Shown here: positions 36,732 through 46,426 of the stretch, one piece after another
How the letters are laid out: every line of letters starts with the position of its first letter
Numbering within the stretch: the first letter of the stretch is position 1
Assembly (NCBI GenBank): GCA_029204225.1
Contig: CM055113.1
Coordinates: forward strand, 28,747,252 to 28,811,251
Source of the DNA: Diphasiastrum complanatum
Lineage: Eukaryota > Streptophyta > Lycopodiopsida > Lycopodiales > Lycopodiaceae
Direction of reading: 5' to 3'
DNA: 64,000 nucleotides
Notes under the pieces: model-generated
The model's input: only the letters and a program-made list of their open reading frames with translations
What the model was told of the DNA's origin: nothing
Database searches by the model: none
Program-made: the position numbers and the translations under genes

Positions 36732-36779
36732 TGAGTACTGGTATGAGTTTTTTCTGTGTTGGGTTTTAGTTTCTTTTTT

Positions 36780-37892
36780 GTTTTTTGTTTTTGATTTTGT
36801 GAGTTGTTGGTGTTTTTGGAAAAGTTTTTTTTTTTGGCAGTCCCTACGGATTACGGTTTACAGTGGGGGGGCAGTTTACGGTTGACGGTGGGAGGCGGTT
36901 GCTATGGATCAATGCGGATTACGGGTCAAGGGTGGAGTTGTTGTGATTGCGGTCTCTACGGTTGTTGGCGGTGTTTACGGGTGGATGCGGGTTGTGTGCG
37001 GGCGGAGGCAGTGGTCTGTACGTGGTGGTCACGGTGCAAGATTGGAAGTAGTGAGTAGGTGGTCTGGTGGCAATTAATATTGTCGTTGTTAATGAATATG
37101 ATAGTGGGAGGCTCGTGGCAGTGGAATGCGAGCACTAGGGTGGTGTGTTTGTTTGTGGTGGCTACTATTCAAAGGCGGACGTAGTTAGAAGGTGGTCGGC
37201 TCAGTCCAGTTAGATGAGGGGGTGTGGGGGCGGTTGAGGACTGTCGCTACGATTCAAGGGCGGACAGATGGGGTGCGTGTAGTTATTGATGCTAGATGGT
37301 TAGAGATATTTAAAGTAGTTTAATGGGAGAATGCTTTGGTCAGGACGAAGGCAGGGTGAGGTGCGTGGAGGGCAGGGCTTGTATAGATGCAATGTTTGTC
37401 AGGGAAGGATGTCAGGAGTTTCGATCAGGGATCCATTCGTTCGTGCAGGTCATGGGTAGAGTGTTTTGTTTAGAGGGCCATGGAGAGAGTGTGTGCAAGT
37501 GTTGTTGGCAAGCAGATCATTTGCAAGCAAATTGGAATTTAGTTGCGATCAAATGCGGAGTTTGTTGAATGCGATCTGTGACGATGGAGTGTAGTTGCTA
37601 CGATGAATGCAGTTTTAGTGGTTTCTATGAGTATATGCAGTGGCTACGATTACATGTGGGTATGGGGGTTGATTGCGGTTGAAGCGGGCGATAGCAGTTG
37701 CAGCGGTGGTTGCGGTTGTGGCGGGCGATTGTGGTTGCGGCGGTAGATTGCGGGCTAATGTGATTGAGGACAGAGGGATGCGGTTGATTACATTGGAGAT
37801 GGGTGAGTGCAGTTTCAGCGAATGTTTGCGGGCAGTGGCGGTGCTATGAGGAGGCAGTTGGTGTGTAGTCGTAATGGGGCAAGGGCGGATTT
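36780..37892. other. G-rich-strand region, no gene
   Basis: The plus strand is strikingly G- and T-rich and C-poor, with many TGCGG, GCGGTTG and GGGCGG words. No conserved protein on either strand. It lies upstream of E10 gag and so could be the E10 leader or LTR, but no primer site was found. Confidence 0.5.
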
Positions 37893-38110
37893 CTTCTTCA
37901 AGAAATATATCCATGTCCTCCTGGAATAATCATCTATGAAAGTCATGAAATAATAGGCTCTCCCTATTGACATGGTCTTCATTAGACCGCACAAGTCATT
38001 GTGAATGAGTTCACATGGTTTCTTGCCTCATGTAGCTCCACCTTTCTTGAATGTCTCCCTGTGATTGTTTCCCATTACACATCCCTCACAAATGGAGTGG
38101 TGCAATGCTG
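37893..38110 (-). pseudogene. Copia integrase fragment
   Basis: The minus strand from about 38100 reads ICEGCVMGNNHRETFKKGGA, then ELIHNDLCGLMKTMSIGRAY and FMTFIDDYSRRTWIYFLKKK. This is the integrase CXXC zinc half and the first catalytic Asp region, with His-Asn-Asp for the usual His-Ser-Asp. It is cut at both sides, and one stop is present. Confidence 0.75.
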
Positions 38111-38326
38111 TTAATCCACTTACCATCTTCAGCTTCACCATCAATTGAGGAAGAGTCTCCTCAGGTTTTCACACCTAGGAGGACATCAAGAGAGAGATCT
38201 GAGCCTAAGAGGCTCTCTTATGACAACAAAGGCAAGCAAGTGGAGTTTGATTCCACCAATTTTGCATATTTCATCTCACATGAGGAGCCAAAGGATGTTG
38301 AAGAAGCACTCAATACCAAGGAGTGG
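38111..38326 (+). pseudogene. Copia integrase-RT linker fragment
   Basis: The plus frame reads FTPRRTSRERSEPKRLSYDN, KGKQVEFDSTNFAYFISHEE, then PKDVEEALNTKEW. This corresponds to the linker of E12 (RLTYDEKGKQVVDNSNFAF ... DEAIQKKEW). It is opposite in strand to the neighbouring integrase scrap and stops at the (TA)n tract next to CACTA-2. Confidence 0.7.
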
Positions 38327-38345
38327 TATATATATATATATATAT
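38327..38345. repeat. (TA)n tract at CACTA-2 edge
   Basis: Short TA run directly before TCACTACAAG. Confidence 0.85.
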
Positions 38346-38346
38346 T

Positions 38347-38359
38347 CACTACAAGAAAA
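38347..38359 (+). repeat. CACTA-2 terminal inverted repeat (left)
   Basis: CACTACAAGAAAA matches the conserved start of plant En/Spm elements and leads into subterminal GACGGC motifs. The partner end is not in the window. Confidence 0.75.
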
Positions 38360-39990
38360 GGAGGTTTAAATGATGGTCTAAAATGACAGCTTTTCTGAAG
38401 GCCGTCATTTAAATAGTCTTAAATGACGGCCATAAACAATTCTAAGTTCTACGCCATCATTTGTGCCAAAATTGATAATGTGAAAATACTATATGCTATG
38501 TATAATAACATGAATGAGGACTATAAAAAATAGTCATATATGTTGGTGAAAATGACGGCCAGCAAAAAGCCATCATTTTCTTCTAGTTTATATGATGACT
38601 TTCAAAAACCGTCCTTTATGTCGAAAATGAATTTATTCAAATTTTATAACAAGGATTATGAATAGGTTGGATGATAAAAGTACATATAGTGATCTATATG
38701 TTATATACCCTTATTTGCATACATATGTGTGCATAAAAAAACTAGCCAATGCATGTTAGTGGGTACCAATCTATCGAGATTTAGGCCTAAACAATCATTT
38801 TTTGCATGACTTTCATAAATGACGACCTAGGAAATTGTCGTATTCTAGTGTATATGACAATTTTTCAAAGTCATCATTTATGACACTTTTTTCTTTTATG
38901 ATGACATAAAATGTGTAGATAAGTGGGCAAATAGAACTAGTTAGATGAATTTACCAATATAACACTCTTAAGTTGATATAAGTGTGTCATATACTTTTTG
39001 ATACATGTCGATGATATGTATTCCAATTCAACGATATTGAACATGTGGATAGGAATAATATGCGATATTGTATAACATTAAGGAGCTAAATATACACATA
39101 AATGAATGGATTATTGCATAATATGATAGATATATCTGATATCTAAACTTAAATCATCATTTCATGCAAACATTGGTGTAAATGATGGCCTAGAAAATTG
39201 TAAAAAAAAAAAATTGTTTACATGACAGCTTTTCAAAAGTCATTATTTATGCCAAAAACATGAACATGTTGATAGGTGTAATATCCCATGTATAACATAA
39301 GTAGCTAAATTTTCACCTAGATGAATACAAAAGATATATGTGATATCTAGACTTAAATCATCATTTCATGCAAACAAATCGGCATAAATGTCAGCCTAGA
39401 AAATTGTCATTTATTCTGGTTTATATTACACCTTTTCAGAAGCTATCATTTATGCCAAAAATTCTCTTTTTTTAAAGTTCTATGAATTAGTGTGTAGATA
39501 AGTGGGCAAACAAAAGTCTTGAGATGGATATGACAATATAACACCCTTAAATTGTGTCATATGTTTTTTGATACACGTCAATGATATGTATTACAATGTA
39601 TTAGTATTCAATTCGATGGTATTGAACACATCGATAGATATAATATCCCATATATAACATAAGTAGCTAAATTTACAGATGGATGAATACGATAGATATA
39701 TGTGATACCTAGACTTAAATCATCATTTCATGCAAGAAACTGGCCTAAATGATGGCCTAGAAGACTATCGTTAATTTGTTTATATGACAACTTTTGAAAA
39801 GCCATCATTTATGCCAAAATGACATTATCTTAGTATTGTGGCTTAAATGTGTAGATGAGGTGCATAAAAGTAGTTAGATTGAGATAAATATATAACAATC
39901 TCAAGTTGATACAAGTGTTTGTCATATATATTTTTAATACATGTCGATGTATTGATATTGAATCCAATGGTATTGAACATGTGGATGGGT
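38360..39990. repeat. CACTA-2 repeat array, left diverged part
   Basis: Degenerate copies of the 373-bp unit. Hairpin motifs are near 38372, 38560, 38820, 39185, 39390 and 39745, with GTGTAGATAAGTGGGCAAA and GATATGTATT blocks between. More diverged than the part right of E12. Confidence 0.75.
39986..39990 (+). repeat. E12 target-site duplication, left copy
   Basis: TGGGT, repeated at 46422-46426 immediately after the 3' LTR. Confidence 0.9.
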
Positions 39991-40067
39991 TGTGAAAATT
40001 GTCAACATTTCCTAGCTAGTTTGAGGCCTAAATTGGCTAAAATTGTAAATAGTTTTGGTTCTGGAGT

Positions 40068-40081
40068 TTCACACGTGTGAA
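40068..40081. promoter_or_regulatory. Palindrome with G-box core in E12 U3
   Basis: TTCACACGTGTGAA is a perfect 14-base palindrome around CACGTG, the plant G-box, upstream of the TATA-like boxes. The same core recurs in several unrelated LTRs in the window. A role as a bZIP/bHLH-type site is inference. Confidence 0.5.
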
Positions 40082-40205
40082 CCAGGCCACAATGTTTTTA
40101 TTTACTGTATTTTTTCAGTATGATGAAGTGTCAAACTTCATACCCTTCAAAATGAGACCATTTTGATGTATTTTGGTCATATAAGCCATTTTTAGCTATT
40201 TTTCC

Positions 40206-40212
40206 TATATAG
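40206..40212 (+). promoter_or_regulatory. Candidate TATA box of E12
   Basis: TATATAG about 140 bases after the palindrome. A second candidate, ATAAATAG, lies at 40271-40278. Either would place the transcript start in the middle of the LTR. Confidence 0.4.
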
Positions 40213-40645
40213 GGAATATCTAGGGTCAAGTACCTTCTAGAGAGAGGAGAGAGAGTCATCTTCCTCATCCATAAATAGTAGGGAAGTCGTGGAGAACAGG
40301 TTGGAGAAACCTTTTGTATGCTTCATTGAGATCAATAGATCATTGTCATTGTTTCTTCCTCCATTGAGAGCATTGTTGTGTGTATTGTCTTCAAGCTATT
40401 GTGTATGATCTTAGGTGCTTTCCAAAAGTGGTAGGCTGATGTATTATGGACTGTATAATGCTATTTTGGGCCGCACTTGATGTTTATGGAAGTTTCCATT
40501 TGTGATAAATGCTTTTTGATCAAGTTCTTTGCATTCTAGGTAGCATAGAATGTGTTGCCAATTCCTAGCTTATGTAGTTTGGAGTGCAAGCATTCAAGCC
40601 AATGATCTTGGAGTTTAGATCCACTTAGGATCTGTATTTTTCACA

Positions 40646-40657
40646 TGGTATCAGAGC
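40646..40657 (+). other. E12 primer-binding site
   Basis: TGGTATCAGAGC directly abuts the 5' LTR; complementary to the 3' end region of initiator-Met tRNA as in plant copia elements. Confidence 0.92.
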
Positions 40658-41817
40658 TGGTTGGCTTCTATTTACAGTAAGTATTCCATTTTTGGTGATA
40701 TTTGGATGTTTGATCAAGTTCTAGCATGATTTTGCATTGCTTTGTTGATCAAATCTTACTAACCTTTGTTTTGTGAGTTGAACTTGTGGATCAAAAGCAT
40801 ATTTCAGGTCTATTGAAGATCAGAGGCTGAAAAGAAACTATTTTGGATCAGATCATAACACCTAATCATTTGTGATTGTGAGGCTTGTGCATATTCAATA
40901 CTAACAATGTTCTTTTCAATCCTATTGTTGACAATCTCCATTCTTGGATGAACACTCTCCTTAAGTGGATGAAACTTCTCCTTAAGTGGATGACAAATGC
41001 TCTTTTGAGTGAGTTGTAATTCTCCTAAAGGCTGAGCAAAGCTCCCATTTGGATGAAAGATCCCCTTTTTTGGGTGAACATATTGTAAGCTCCATTGTGA
41101 AGAGCATATTGTAAAGATTGTCATCAATTTTGGCATAAATTTTGGTGTACTTTGTTGAGCATGTAAGTAACTCTCCTTATGTAATTTGATTGGAGCATTT
41201 GCTGGAAAGTGTTAACCATTATGAAAGTGTGTTTTCAGGTTCTTAACAGGTTGAGGAACATTCTCATGTGAAGTGATCTTAGATCTACATCTAAACACCA
41301 AGATTTGACAAGATAGTGAAGCTAGTCTTGTGATTCACTAAGTGTGCTCATTCATTCACCTCTAAATCTTGTATTTATCACTCTCTGGAGTTTATAAACT
41401 TTTAGAAGTGTGGTTTACATGTGGTTTTACAGGTTGAATCAATATCTTAGTGTGTTGATCATATGTTGATCAAGTTTGTTCATTACTAGGTAATCTTGGC
41501 ATCCTAGTTTTGGGTATTTTCTAAGAATGCAAGTAACTCTTCACACCATAACTTGATTTGGTCACTTGCTGGAAAGTTTGAGAGCTTAAGCAAGAGTGTG
41601 TTCAGGTTGGTTTGATTTTGTAATCCATTCTTAGTGTGTGCAAAGTGTTGCATGTGTTTCAATCTTCCTTTCTATGCTTGGAAACCATCTAGGTTCAAGA
41701 TAGAAGTGTTTTAGGGTCCTAAATCTTCATAGATCTCTTTATCTATCATTTGTTGAGAGAAAAGTGAGTGCTAAGTGCTTTAGGACAGAACCTAAAAGTT
41801 GAAGAAACATTAGAATC
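40658..41817 (+). other. E12 untranslated leader
   Basis: 1,160 bases with several short upstream ATGs but no conserved protein. A 108-codon frame on the opposite strand has no domain and is ignored. The packaging signal would be expected here by family. Confidence 0.6.
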
Positions 41818-44800
41818 ATGGCTTCCAATGGTGGGATCATGCTAGAGTCTAGTGAAAGGTTGAGTTCATCAAACTACTCTACTTGGAAAGTGAGGATGGA
41901 GTCCTTACTTGAGTTGAATGAACTCATGGACATAGTTGCAGAAATTGAAGAGAGACCTCTCACACTTCAAGAGCAACAAAGGTTTGATAAGAAGGCCAAA
42001 AGGGCTCTTCATATCATTAAAATGAATGTTACAAATGAACTTCTCAAGGAAGTTGGAAAGTGTCAAAGTGCAAGTGAGGCATGGAATGCCTTAAAGAAGC
42101 TCTTTGAATCAAAGTCCACATCTAGGGTATTGACCCTAAGGAGACAAATATTTTCTAGTAGGCAAAGAGAGGGTGAAAGTGCTCATGCATTTATCTTGAG
42201 AGTTAAGTCCCTAAGTGATGATTTAGCATGCATTGATGAGAACATAAAAGATGGTGAAATAGTCCAAGTTATGTTGAATGGTTTGCTAAATGAACATGCT
42301 AACCTTGTGCAAAGTTTTGCCATTCAAAGAGTCTTGCCAAGTGTGGTTGACTTGCAAGAAATCTTATTGGCTGAAGAACATAGGTTGCAATCAAAGCTTG
42401 ATGGTGCATCCTTGCAAGGTGGAGGTGAAGAGGCTTTCTTCACAAAAGGCAAATTCAAGGGCAAAGGTAAAGGCAAAGGGAAATGGTCCAAAGGTGGTAA
42501 CTTTGATCATGATGATCACTCTTCCTCTTCCTCTTCTACTAAGAACAATAAGTCAAAGTTCAAGTGCTTTTATTGTGGGATAAAAGGTCATTTTGCAAAT
42601 GAATGTTATAAGAAGAAAAGAGAGCAAGGAGAGAGGCAAGGAAATCTTACAATAGATGAGGAAGAACATAACACATGTGAATCACTTGTTATGACTTCAA
42701 GTTTGTTAGCCAACATAGATGATAATGATCCTTGGTGGATTGATAGTGGAGCCTCATCTCACATGACAAGACATAAGGAATACTTTACATCCTTATTGTC
42801 TTATGAGGGAGAAGGTAACATCATCTACACTGCAAATGATGGTCAATGTGACATCAAAGGCATAGGCACTATTCCTATTTCCCTTTCAACAAATAGGAAA
42901 GCAAATCTTGAAAATGTTTTGTACATTCCTTCAATCACTAAGAATTTGCTTAGTGTAAGTCAAATGATTGACAAAGGACTTGATGTGGAGTTCATTGGAG
43001 ATGCATGTTTGATAAGTAAATGTGGATCCTTGATTGCTCAAGGTAGGAGGCATGGTAAACTTTTCAAGCTTGATGCATGTGTGATCTCTAATCATGAAGG
43101 ATGTATGGCTAGGGAGCAATTGACAAACCAAGAAGTTTGGCACAAGAGGTTGGGCCATCCCAGCTTCAAATCTTTGGAGGTAATGGCAAAGAAAGAGCTT
43201 GTTCTTGGTCTCCCTAAAAGTCTTGTTGCAAACAATAGTGTTTGTGAACATTGTGTCTTGTCCAAATCTCATAGACTTGCTTATTCTAGATCTACTTCTA
43301 GATCTAAAGAAGCTTTTCAACTTGTGCATTCTGATATTCATTCTTCTAGTACAACTAGCAATGGTGGGGCAAAGATGTATGCAACTTTCATTGATGACTT
43401 TAGTAGGTATACTTGGATCTATCTTCTTAAAAGTAAGGATGAAGTGTTTGCTGCATTTGTCAAGTTCAAGAATGAAATGGAAAACCAATTCAATACAAAG
43501 ATCAAATGCTTAAGATCTGATAATGGAGGGGAATACACCTCAAATAGGTTCAAAGACTTTTGTATAGCACATGGGATTAAGAGGGAGATGTCTAGTCCTA
43601 GGACTCCACAACAGAATGGAGTGGCCGAGAGGAAGAATAGAACCCTTTGTGAATGTGCCAAGGCAATGAGACTACATGCTAATCTTGCTAAGTCTTTTTG
43701 GGGGGAAGCTTTAGCATGTGCTAACTATCTATGTAATAGATGGACAAGTGCTTCCTTGGATGGTAAAACTCCTCATGAGGTTCTTTATGGTAGAAGGCCG
43801 AGTGTCAAGCATTGTAGGATCTTTGGATGTACATGTTTTGTCAATATCACACTTGATGATAGAACTAAAGAAGATCCTTCATCAAAGAAGGGTGTGTTTG
43901 TTGGCTATAGTGAAGTAAGCAAGGCTTACAAAGTGTACATTCCTTCTACAAAGAAAGTTGTCATAAGTAGGGATGTCATCTTTCATGAAGAGAATGTTTC
44001 CAATGTTGTTGATGTTGATGTTGATGTGCCTACTAATCATCATGATGTGCAAGATGTCTTGGATGAAGATGGAGATGCCACTCCAAAGCAAACTTCAAGG
44101 AAGACTCAAAGGCAAAGGGCTAAGCCATCAAGGCTAACCTATGATGAAAAAGGAAAGCAAGTGGTGGACAACTCTAACTTTGCTTTTCTTACCTCTTTTG
44201 ATGAACCAACTTGTGTAGATGAAGCAATTCAAAAGAAGGAATGGATCCAAGCCATGGATCATGAGCATCAAGCACTCATCAAAAGCAACACATGGAGGTT
44301 GGTAAAGCTTCCAAAGGACAAGAAGGCAATTGGTTGTAAGTGGATCTTCAAGATCAAGACAAATCAAGATGGATCAATCAACAAGTACAAGGCAAGGTTG
44401 GTGGCAAAGGGGTATGCTCAAGAATATGGTATTGACTATGATGAGACCTTTGCACCCGTGGCAAAGATGGTAACTATTCGAATCCTAATCTCTCTTGCAA
44501 CTCTTTATGATTGGGATATGTGGCAAATGGATGTTACTAATGCCTTCTTGAATGGTGATCTTGAAGAAGATATTTACATGGAGCAACCCGAGGGCTATGT
44601 TTCACATGATGAGCCTAATCATGTGTGCTATCTCCAAAAGAGTTTGTATGGGCTAAAGCAAGCACCAAGGAGTTGGTATGCTAAGCTCAATTCCTTCTTA
44701 CTTTCTCAAAACTTTGTTATGAGTGAGTATGATCATTCTCTCTACTTTAGATTGAATGAAAATGATATCACTTTACTTTTGATCTATGTTGATGACATTA

Positions 44801-45771
44801 TCTTAAGTGGTGGTAACAATCTAGATATAGATGAAATCAAGATGGCACTCAAAAGAGAGTTTGAAATTCAAGATCTTGGTAAACTTCATTATATCTTAGG
44901 AATAGAGATTATTAGAACTTCTAAATCTACATTCATATGTCAAGAAAAGTATGTTAACTCTATTCTAAAAAGGTTTCATATGGAAGATTGTAAAGTTGTT
45001 TCTACTCCTATGGAATCAAATGTAAAGCTAACTACAAGAAGTAATGAAAGATCCTTCAAGGACATTACTCTCTATAGAAAGCTAATAGGATCTCTTATAT
45101 GGTTAACCATCACAAGACCTGATCTAAGCTTTGTGGTTGGTAAACTAAGTCAATTTATGCAAGATCCTAGTGAGGCTCATTGGAAGCTAGGAAAGAGAGT
45201 ACTTAGATACATCTCGGGATCTAGAGATTTTGGCATCTTGTATGGAGGTACTACACCTAACCTTTGTGGATTTTCAGATTCAGATTTTGCAGGTGATCAA
45301 ATGGATAGGAAGTCAACAAGTGCCTTTGCAATCTATCTTGGAGATGGAGTGGTCTCATGGCTATCAAAGAAGCAACCAACTATCTCTCTATCTTCCACCG
45401 AAGCCGAGTACAAGGCATTAACAACATGCACCAAGGAGATTCTTTGGATCAAGAGGATGTTATTGGATCTTCACTTGCTGGAACCAGAGAAGACTCCAAT
45501 CATACTTTGTGATAACCTTTCAGCCCAAAGCTTGGCAAGCAATCCTGTTTTTCATGCAAGGAGCAAGCACATTGAGATTGCTCACCATTTTGTGAGAGAT
45601 CAAGTCATTGCCAAAGAGGTGGAGCTTCAACATGTCTCTTCAAAGGAGTGTGTGGCTGATATCTTCACCAAACCATTGGGAAAGGACCTATATTTAATGC
45701 ATAGATCTAATCTTGGAATGTGCTCAAAGACTATGTTGAAACTAGCATCCAATGTTGAAGAGGGAGTGTGA
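41818..45771 (+). CDS. E12 gag-pol polyprotein (1,317 aa)
   Basis: A single uninterrupted frame carrying all copia domains. Gag: residues 1-240, with SSNYSTWKVRMESLL and UBN2-type helices. CCHC knuckle: C250-C253-H258-C263. Protease: D309-S310-G311. Integrase zinc site: H442, H447, C476, C479. Integrase triad: D506, D568, E604, with a 35-residue D-E gap. SRDVIF marks the integrase C-terminus. RT: YGLKQAPRSWY and YVDD at 990-993. RNase H: FSDSDFAGD (D1154) and SSTEAEYKAL (E1195), closing with CVADIFTKPLG. ATG 41818 starts MASNGG, as in gag copies at 55.6 and 60.97 kb. There is no Gag/Pol frameshift, so Gag excess would need splicing or processing. The TGA stop uses the first bases of the 3' LTR. 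All catalytic residues are present. Confidence 0.96.
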   Translation: MASNGGIMLESSERLSSSNYSTWKVRMESLLELNELMDIVAEIEERPLTLQEQQRFDKKAKRALHIIKMNVTNELLKEVGKCQSASEAWNALKKLFESKSTSRVLTLRRQIFSSRQREGESAHAFILRVKSLSDDLACIDENIKDGEIVQVMLNGLLNEHANLVQSFAIQRVLPSVVDLQEILLAEEHRLQSKLDGASLQGGGEEAFFTKGKFKGKGKGKGKWSKGGNFDHDDHSSSSSSTKNNKSKFKCFYCGIKGHFANECYKKKREQGERQGNLTIDEEEHNTCESLVMTSSLLANIDDNDPWWIDSGASSHMTRHKEYFTSLLSYEGEGNIIYTANDGQCDIKGIGTIPISLSTNRKANLENVLYIPSITKNLLSVSQMIDKGLDVEFIGDACLISKCGSLIAQGRRHGKLFKLDACVISNHEGCMAREQLTNQEVWHKRLGHPSFKSLEVMAKKELVLGLPKSLVANNSVCEHCVLSKSHRLAYSRSTSRSKEAFQLVHSDIHSSSTTSNGGAKMYATFIDDFSRYTWIYLLKSKDEVFAAFVKFKNEMENQFNTKIKCLRSDNGGEYTSNRFKDFCIAHGIKREMSSPRTPQQNGVAERKNRTLCECAKAMRLHANLAKSFWGEALACANYLCNRWTSASLDGKTPHEVLYGRRPSVKHCRIFGCTCFVNITLDDRTKEDPSSKKGVFVGYSEVSKAYKVYIPSTKKVVISRDVIFHEENVSNVVDVDVDVPTNHHDVQDVLDEDGDATPKQTSRKTQRQRAKPSRLTYDEKGKQVVDNSNFAFLTSFDEPTCVDEAIQKKEWIQAMDHEHQALIKSNTWRLVKLPKDKKAIGCKWIFKIKTNQDGSINKYKARLVAKGYAQEYGIDYDETFAPVAKMVTIRILISLATLYDWDMWQMDVTNAFLNGDLEEDIYMEQPEGYVSHDEPNHVCYLQKSLYGLKQAPRSWYAKLNSFLLSQNFVMSEYDHSLYFRLNENDITLLLIYVDDIILSGGNNLDIDEIKMALKREFEIQDLGKLHYILGIEIIRTSKSTFICQEKYVNSILKRFHMEDCKVVSTPMESNVKLTTRSNERSFKDITLYRKLIGSLIWLTITRPDLSFVVGKLSQFMQDPSEAHWKLGKRVLRYISGSRDFGILYGGTTPNLCGFSDSDFAGDQMDRKSTSAFAIYLGDGVVSWLSKKQPTISLSSTEAEYKALTTCTKEILWIKRMLLDLHLLEPEKTPIILCDNLSAQSLASNPVFHARSKHIEIAHHFVRDQVIAKEVELQHVSSKECVADIFTKPLGKDLYLMHRSNLGMCSKTMLKLASNVEEGV
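45757..45766 (+). other. E12 polypurine tract
   Basis: GAAGAGGGAG immediately before the 3' LTR. It also encodes part of the last residues of the polyprotein. Confidence 0.85.
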
Positions 45772-46421
45772 AAATTGTCAACATTTCCTAGCTAGTTTGA
45801 GGCCTAAATTGGCTAAAATTGTAAATAGTTTTGGTTATGGAGTTTCACACGTGTGAACCAGGCCACAATGTTTTTATTTACTGTATTTTTTCAGTATGAT
45901 GAAGTGTCAAACTTCATACCCTTCAAAATGAGACCATTTTGATGTATTTTGGTCATATAAGCCATTTTTAGCTATTTTTCCTATATAGGGAATATCTAGG
46001 GTCAAGTACCTTCTAGAGAGAGGAGAGAGAGTCATCTTCCTCATCCATAAATAGTAGGGAAGTCGTGGAGAACAGGTTGGAGAAACCTTTTGTATGCTTC
46101 ATTGAGATCAATAGATCATTGTCATTGTTTCTTCCTCCATTGAGAGCATTGTTGTGTGTATTGTCTTCAAGCTATTGTGTATGATCTTAGGTGCTTTCCA
46201 AAAGTGATAGGCTGATGTATTATGGACTGTATAATGCTATTTTGGGCCGCACTTGATGTTTATGGAAGTTTCCATTTGTGATAAATGCTTTTTGATCAAG
46301 TTCTTTGCATTCTAGGTAGCATAGAATGTGTTGCCAATTCCTAGCTTATGTAGTTTGGAGTGCAAGCATTCAAGCCAATGATCTTGGAGTTTAGATCCAC
46401 TTAGGATCTGTATTTTTCACA
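45767..46421 (+). repeat. E12 3' LTR (655 bp)
   Basis: Same length and ends as the 5' LTR; two visible substitutions. The palindrome recurs at 45844-45857. Confidence 0.95.
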
Positions 46422-46426
46422 TGGGT
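46422..46426 (+). repeat. E12 target-site duplication, right copy
   Basis: TGGGT, matching 39986-39990. The array sequence resumes as GGTATAATATCCCATG, as in neighbouring monomers. Confidence 0.9.

Larger units (their letters stand above)
39991..40645 (+). repeat. E12 5' LTR (655 bp)
   Basis: Starts TGTGAAAATTGTC, ends GTATTTTTCACA. Nearly identical to 45767-46421. Contains TTCACACGTGTGAA at 40068-40081, TATATAG at 40206-40212 and ATAAATAG at 40271-40278. Confidence 0.95.
39991..46421 (+). mobile_element. E12: intact Ty1/copia retrotransposon (6,431 bp)
   Basis: Complete structure: TGGGT target duplication, 655-bp LTRs with TGTGAAAA...TTTTCACA ends, canonical primer site, 1.2-kb leader, uninterrupted gag-pol, polypurine tract and 3' LTR. 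By eye the LTRs differ at only two positions (40061 C versus A, and the G/A at GTGGTAGG versus GTGATAGG). The target is the CACTA-2 repeat array. It has everything needed in cis and in protein for copia mobility; whether it is expressed cannot be seen. E2, E4, E9 and the gag scraps at 55.4 and 60.9 kb are relatives. Confidence 0.95.

Noticed and set aside
37615-37914. 99-codon minus frame
   Set aside because: Mostly read through the skewed G-rich region; only its first residues overlap the integrase scrap, in a different context.
40810-41136. 108-codon minus frame in the E12 leader with repeated HPLKE-like words
   Set aside because: No homologous motif, opposite to transcription; the repeats come from short direct repeats in the leader.
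42931-43488. 185-codon minus frame inside E12
   Set aside because: Opposite-strand shadow of the integrase-coding region.
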